DNA from: Kiloniellales bacterium
Lineage (GTDB): Bacteria; Pseudomonadota; Alphaproteobacteria; Kiloniellales; JAKSBE01
Length of the DNA stretch: 33,622 nt
Assembly: GCA_028282935.1 (NCBI GenBank)
Contig: JANQGU010000187.1
Location: forward strand, 1-33,622
Direction: 5' to 3'
In this document: positions 29,819 through 33,622 of the stretch, in pieces
How the letters are laid out: each line of letters begins with the position of its first letter
How positions within the stretch are numbered: the stretch's first letter is position 1
Translations under genes and position numbers: made by a program
The notes under the pieces: generated by a model
Database searches by the model: none
What the model saw: the letters and a program-made list of their open reading frames with translations, nothing else
What the model was told of the DNA's origin: nothing

Positions 29819-30856
29819 CTAGCGGGGGACCGGTTTCTCCCGATGGTACGCGAAGGTCGCGTCGATCATGTCCAGGAGGTGCCGCCCGCCCGTGGTCGGC
29901 GGGTACTTCGGGGGATCGTCGGGGCCGCTGCAGGTCGGCAGCACGGCGACCTCCGCCTCGAAGTTGGGGTCGAAGAAGAAGGGCATGGAATAGCGCTCCC
30001 GGCCCGAGGCGTTGATCACCCGATGATAGGTCGAGGCGAAGCGGTCGTTGGTCCAGCGCGCCATCATGTCACCGATGTTGACCACGAAGGCCCCCGGAAT
30101 CGGCGGCGCGTCGATCCACTTGCCGGCGGCGTTGCGGACCTGCAGGCCGCCGACCGGGTCCTGGGCCAGGATGGTCAGGCAGCCGAAGTCGGTATGGGCG
30201 CCGGCGCCGATCCGCTTTTCGGTGATCCGCCCGCCCTGCGGTGGATAGTGCAGCGGGCCCAGGGTCGTCATCGGCTCGGTCAGCAAGGGCGTGAAATGCT
30301 CCTCCTCCAGGTCCAGGGCGAGCGCGAAGGCGCGCATGATCTGCCGCCCGAGGTCCTCCAGGGCGTCGAAGTAGCGCTGCATCGCCTCGCGCCAGCCCGG
30401 GAGGCCGCCGGGCCACTGGTTGGCGCCGTGAAGCGCCAGGCCCTGCCGCACCCGCGGATGCTCCGGACCGAGGTCGCGGCCGATCTTGATCCCTTCCTTC
30501 AGGTCCCCCGCCTCGGTCTGCTTCGCCGGATCGAGGTTCTCGCCGCCGACCGCGAAGTAGCCCCGGTGACAGGCGGAGTTCTCGATCGCGATCTCCTGCT
30601 TTCGGGCCATGGACTGGTCGAAGAAGCGCTTGGCCTCGGCGAAGCTCCCCGCCACCAGCGCCTCCGGGGTCCCGTGGTTCTTGAGGTAGAAGAAGCCGAT
30701 GTCGCGGCAGGCCTGGCCGATCTTCCCGGCCACCTGCCGGCGCGCCGCGAGGTCGCCGGCCAGGAAGGGCCCGAAGTCGATCAGCGGCACCTCCTCCAAT
30801 GCCAGGCGTTCGCCGCGCAGGCTTTGCGCCAGTTCGGTCTTTTCCTGTGGTGTCAT
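29819..30856 (-). CDS. Isopenicillin N synthase family Fe(II)/2-oxoglutarate-type oxygenase
   Basis: 345 residues. The N-terminal DIOX_N-like part (VPLIDFGPFLAGD, ACRDIGFFYLKNHG) is followed by the double-stranded beta-helix core. Iron ligands H221 and D223 (GAHTDFGCLTIL) and H278 (STYHRVIN) are present. R288-x-S290 (RERYSMPFFF) would bind 2-oxoglutarate. The family hydroxylates, desaturates or cyclises small molecules in the cytoplasm. Its ATG at 30856 overlaps the stop of the upstream permease gene by 4 nt, so translation is probably coupled. This suggests that it acts on the imported substrate, perhaps a polyamine or related amine (inference). It is not in the PhyH-type family of PhnY. Confidence 0.9.
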   Translation of the reverse strand: MTPQEKTELAQSLRGERLALEEVPLIDFGPFLAGDLAARRQVAGKIGQACRDIGFFYLKNHGTPEALVAGSFAEAKRFFDQSMARKQEIAIENSACHRGYFAVGGENLDPAKQTEAGDLKEGIKIGRDLGPEHPRVRQGLALHGANQWPGGLPGWREAMQRYFDALEDLGRQIMRAFALALDLEEEHFTPLLTEPMTTLGPLHYPPQGGRITEKRIGAGAHTDFGCLTILAQDPVGGLQVRNAAGKWIDAPPIPGAFVVNIGDMMARWTNDRFASTYHRVINASGRERYSMPFFFDPNFEAEVAVLPTCSGPDDPPKYPPTTGGRHLLDMIDATFAYHREKPVPR

Positions 30857-31659
30857 GAGCCCCGCACCCGTCTGGTCAGCATGAATAGGGTGTAGCCCAG
30901 GAGCAGAATCAAGGCCGCGCCCGTGGTCGTCAAGGCGCCCAGGGTCGGCACCAGCGGCGTATAGCCCGAGACCATCTTGGCGTAGAGCCACTCCGGCACG
31001 GTCTGGTCAGCGCCGGTGGTAAAGAGCGACAACGGGAAATTGCCCCAGGACAGAAGGAAAGCGAAGAGCGCGCCCGAGATCACGCCCGGGGCCAGGACCG
31101 GCAGGGTGACCTCCTTCAGGGTCTGCCAGCGGCTCGCGCCCAGGTCGAAGGCCGCCTCCTCCAGGGCCGGGTCGAAGCCGTAGGCCTGGATCGAGATCAC
31201 CAGGGTCACGATCGGGGTGATCCAGACCAGGTGGGCGATCACCGCCGTGCGCCAGTCCGGGATGATCCCGACCGTCGAGAACCAGATCAGCAGCGCCAGG
31301 CCCAGGACCGCCTGGGGAAAGAAGATCGGCAGCAGGATGATGCGCTGATAGAGCCGGCGGCCGCGCCAGTCGAAGCGGGCGAAGGCCAGGGCGCCGAAGA
31401 AGGCCAACAGGACCGAGATCAGGGCAACCAGCAGCGCGATGGTCAGCGAGGTCGAGACCAGCTCGCGGACGCTGAGCGAGGAGAAGGCCTTCTCGTACCA
31501 GGTGGTGTCGTAGCGCAGGATCGGGAAGCGGAAGTAGCGGGCCTTGGAGAAGGAGGCCAGGCCGACGCTGAAGATCGGCAGGTAGAGAAAGACCAGGATC
31601 GCGCCGGTCCAGACCGCGATCAGGCCGTGGGTCAGCCGCTTTGCCTGGCGCTGCGTCAT
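30853..31659 (-). CDS. ABC transporter permease, PotC-like
   Basis: 268 residues with six predicted membrane helices. The EAA loop signature is EEAAFDLGASRWQTLKEVTLPVLAPG. First helix: LIAVWTGAILVFLYLPIFSVGLASF. Similarity is to the second permease of spermidine/putrescine and related ABC importers (PotC, YdcV). It would pair with the preceding PotB-like permease in the inner membrane. The ATG at 31659 overlaps the stop of the preceding gene in an ATGA arrangement, and its own stop overlaps the oxygenase start in the same way. Confidence 0.9.
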   Translation of the reverse strand: MTQRQAKRLTHGLIAVWTGAILVFLYLPIFSVGLASFSKARYFRFPILRYDTTWYEKAFSSLSVRELVSTSLTIALLVALISVLLAFFGALAFARFDWRGRRLYQRIILLPIFFPQAVLGLALLIWFSTVGIIPDWRTAVIAHLVWITPIVTLVISIQAYGFDPALEEAAFDLGASRWQTLKEVTLPVLAPGVISGALFAFLLSWGNFPLSLFTTGADQTVPEWLYAKMVSGYTPLVPTLGALTTTGAALILLLGYTLFMLTRRVRGS

Positions 31660-32570
31660 GGTCTGCGCCCCAGGATGCGGTCGAGGTCGAGCCAGCGCAG
31701 CAAGGCGATCACCAGGGTGCCGGAGAAGGCGATGAGGATGACCGAGAGCGCGGAGCCCAGAGGCCAGTTCTGGCCGAAGGTGAAGGCGGTCTCGATCTCG
31801 TCGGCAATCATGATCACCGCCTGGCCGCCCAGGATCTTGGACTCGGCCAGCGAGCCCAGCGAGAGGATGAAGGTCAGCAGGCAACCGATCAGGAGGCCCG
31901 GCATGGCCAGGGGCAGCTCGATCTCCCGGAAGACCTGCCAGCGCGAGGCGCCGAGATCCTCCGCCGCCTCGGTCGCGTCCTGGGGAATCATCGAGATGCC
32001 CAGCACCATGGGAAAGAGCATGAAGGGCAGATAGACGTAGACCAGGCCCAGGACGATGGCGCCGACGTTGTAGATCAGGCCGTCGGCCTCGATCCCCAGC
32101 CAGGTGTTCAGGCTGCCGAGCAGCACGCCGCCCTTGATCAGGAAGAGAACCCAGCCAAAGAGGCGAATGTTTTCAGATACGAAGAGGGGAATGACGAGAA
32201 GGAGCGTCAACCAGTTCGCCCAAGCCCCGAAGGTCTTTGCCATACCATAGGCGATCGGCCAGGACACCAGGAGCAGAAGCGCCACGGTCGCCAGCGCCAG
32301 GCCCAGCGACTTGGCGAAGGAGAGATAGTAGCTCTCGGTCAGGACGTCGGCGTAGTTCTCCAGGGTGAGGCCCTGGCCGAAATCGAAGGTCCGCGGCGGC
32401 AGGAAGCTGTAGCCCAGCACGGTCAGCAGGGGCGCGGCAAAGCTGAGCGCGAGGAACACCAGCATCGGCAGGGCGCAGAGCACGCCGGGGCTGCGCAGCC
32501 AGGCCGGCCAGGCGCGGCGGGCGCGCGGCTGCGCGCCCGAGACCGCGAGATCCTGGCCCAGGGCGGTCAT
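31656..32570 (-). CDS. ABC transporter permease, PotB-like
   Basis: 304 residues. A short cytoplasmic start is followed by six membrane helices, the first at about 30-55. The EAA loop is TEAAEDLGASRWQVFREIELPLAMPG. The block LLLVIPLFVSENIRLFGW, with its periplasmic turn, is typical of PotB/HisMQ-like polyamine permeases. It forms the translocation path with the PotC-like protein, energised by the ATPase encoded just upstream. It overlaps both neighbours by 4 nt. Confidence 0.9.
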   Translation of the reverse strand: MTALGQDLAVSGAQPRARRAWPAWLRSPGVLCALPMLVFLALSFAAPLLTVLGYSFLPPRTFDFGQGLTLENYADVLTESYYLSFAKSLGLALATVALLLLVSWPIAYGMAKTFGAWANWLTLLLVIPLFVSENIRLFGWVLFLIKGGVLLGSLNTWLGIEADGLIYNVGAIVLGLVYVYLPFMLFPMVLGISMIPQDATEAAEDLGASRWQVFREIELPLAMPGLLIGCLLTFILSLGSLAESKILGGQAVIMIADEIETAFTFGQNWPLGSALSVILIAFSGTLVIALLRWLDLDRILGRRP

Positions 32571-33622
32571 TCCGGCGCCAGCACGCTGTCGCGCGCGTCC
32601 CAGCCGATGGTCACGCTGTCGTCCAGGGCGCCCTGGTAGCGCTGCTCGCGCAGCTTCTCAACGATGAAGACCTGGCCGCCCACCCGGACCTGGTACTGGA
32701 TCCGCGAGCCCAGGGCGTATTCGTTGTAGAGCACGCCCTCGACCCGGTTGTCGGCGGTCTCGCCGGCGCCGAGGAAGCGCAGGTATTCCGGCCGGATCAC
32801 CAGGAAGCCGCTCTCGAAGCCCTCTGCCGGCGGCGCCCGCAGCGAGGCGTCGAGGCCGGCACAGTAGAGCCCCTGCCCGTTCGCCTCGACCTCCAGGATG
32901 TTGACCTCGCCCATGAACTCGGAGACGAAGCGGCTGGCCGGCCGGCTGTAGATCTCGTCCGGTGCCCCGACCTGCACCAGGCTGCCCGCCCGCATGATGC
33001 CGATGCGGTCGGACATCACCATGGCCTCCTCCAGGGAGTGGGTGATGTAGACGAAGGTCTTGCCGGTGTCCTTGTGGATGTCCTTCAGTTCCTTCTCCAG
33101 CATCTTGCGCAGCCGGAAGTCGATCGCCGAAAGCGGCTCGTCGAAGAACAGGATCTCGGGATCGAAGGCCAGGGCCCGCGCCAGGGCGACCCGCTGGCGC
33201 TCGCCGCCGGAGCACTGCTTGACCGACTTGCCGTAGAAGTCCCGCGGCAGGCGCAGCTGCTCCATGAGCCGATGGCAGCGGGCCTGGCGCTCGGCCGGGG
33301 CGACACCGCGCATCTTCAGGGGAAACTCGATGTTCTGGCCGACGGACTTGTGCGGAAACAGCGCCAGGGACTGGAAGACCATGCAGGTCGGCCGCTGGTT
33401 GGCCGAGAGCTCGTTGATCCGGGCCCCGCGCAGCAGGATGTCGCCGGCGCTCGGCGCCTCGAGGCCGGCCAGCATGCGGATCAGGGTGGTCTTGCCGGAG
33501 CCCGAGGGGCCGACGATGGTGAAGAACTCGCCTTCGACGATGTCGAGGTCGATGTCCCGCACCGCCTCGAAGCTGCCGAAGCGCTTCTCCACGCCGACGA
33601 GCCGCAGTATAGGCTCAGGCAT
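32567..33622 (-). CDS. ABC transporter ATPase, PotA-like (polyamine/opine type)
   Basis: 351 residues if the ATG at the very edge of the window is the start; a longer protein is possible because the frame is not seen beyond it. Walker A GPSGSGKTT is at 38-46, the Q-loop Q84 (CMVFQSLALFP), signature CSGGERQR at 137-144, Walker B EILFFDEP at 156-163, and the switch histidine H195. A TOBE_2-like C-terminal regulatory domain spans about 270-345. The signature starts with Cys and has Glu instead of the LSGGQ consensus; Glu is a known variant. It heads the visible part of the operon. The binding protein expected for such a system is not in the window. Confidence 0.9.
   Translation of the reverse strand: MPEPILRLVGVEKRFGSFEAVRDIDLDIVEGEFFTIVGPSGSGKTTLIRMLAGLEAPSAGDILLRGARINELSANQRPTCMVFQSLALFPHKSVGQNIEFPLKMRGVAPAERQARCHRLMEQLRLPRDFYGKSVKQCSGGERQRVALARALAFDPEILFFDEPLSAIDFRLRKMLEKELKDIHKDTGKTFVYITHSLEEAMVMSDRIGIMRAGSLVQVGAPDEIYSRPASRFVSEFMGEVNILEVEANGQGLYCAGLDASLRAPPAEGFESGFLVIRPEYLRFLGAGETADNRVEGVLYNEYALGSRIQYQVRVGGQVFIVEKLREQRYQGALDDSVTIGWDARDSVLAPE

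Noticed and set aside
29819-30856. The oxygenase considered as the missing PhnY partner of phnZ
   Set aside because: PhnY belongs to the PhyH-type branch of 2-oxoglutarate oxygenases. This protein has isopenicillin N synthase-type N-terminal and HTDFGCLTIL/RYSMPFFF blocks and is coupled to a transporter about 20 kb away.

Overview
This is a GC-rich (roughly two thirds G+C by eye) chromosomal window from an alphaproteobacterium. The best lineage marker is a MipZ-type division-site ATPase (7245-8096), a family typical of Alphaproteobacteria. The overall gene set resembles marine or soil Rhodospirillales/Kiloniellales-like bacteria, but the genus is inference. I see no rRNA, tRNA, CRISPR array, insertion sequence or prophage. 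AT-rich stretches are confined to gene-start and intergenic regions.

Left part (1-12092). The window opens inside a large cadherin-like/RTX secreted protein, followed by a small acidic protein of unknown role. Next come an orphan ParA-type ATPase and a membrane-anchored SPOR-domain protein, 19 nt apart. Convergent to them lies mipZ, preceded by a gene with an N-terminal domain resembling the phage ABA-sandwich fold. A stand-alone CheY-like receiver gene has a near-consensus promoter. Then comes an orphan phosphonate pair: a PhnZ-like diiron oxygenase and a DUF1045 protein of the 2H phosphoesterase type. A good Pho-box-like direct repeat lies in front of phnZ. A two-domain VOC protein closes this part.

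Middle part (12195-26850) is an exopolysaccharide locus. It holds a YjbH-type outer-membrane protein, a long Wza-like export protein with several SLBB modules, a YjbF-type lipoprotein, an undecaprenyl diphosphate synthase and a YjbE-like small secreted protein. These are followed by a WbaP-type priming sugar phosphotransferase, a Wzz-like copolymerase, a Wzx-like flippase, one glycosyltransferase and GalE/ExoB. Together they could make the lipid carrier, load the first sugar, flip the product, set chain length and export the polymer. No Wzy polymerase and only one non-priming glycosyltransferase are visible. The yjbE/F/H homologues, which form one operon in E. coli, are split here into separately oriented units. 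The SLBB gene and the yjbF gene start back to back on a shared CATG.

Right part (26961-33622). There is an orphan TAXI-type TRAP solute-binding protein, a small lipoprotein with an HExxH motif, an unrecognised small gene, and an operon read leftward: a polyamine-type ABC ATPase, two permeases and a 2-oxoglutarate/Fe(II)-type oxygenase of the isopenicillin N synthase family. All consecutive genes of this operon overlap by 4 nt. Its substrate-binding protein is not in the window and may lie beyond the right edge.

The observations I rate highest are the Pho-box-like element before the orphan phnZ/DUF1045 pair, the palindromic shared start of the two EPS export genes with an AT-rich island inside yjbF, the ParA-SPOR/MipZ neighbourhood, and the oxygenase translationally coupled to a polyamine-type transporter.
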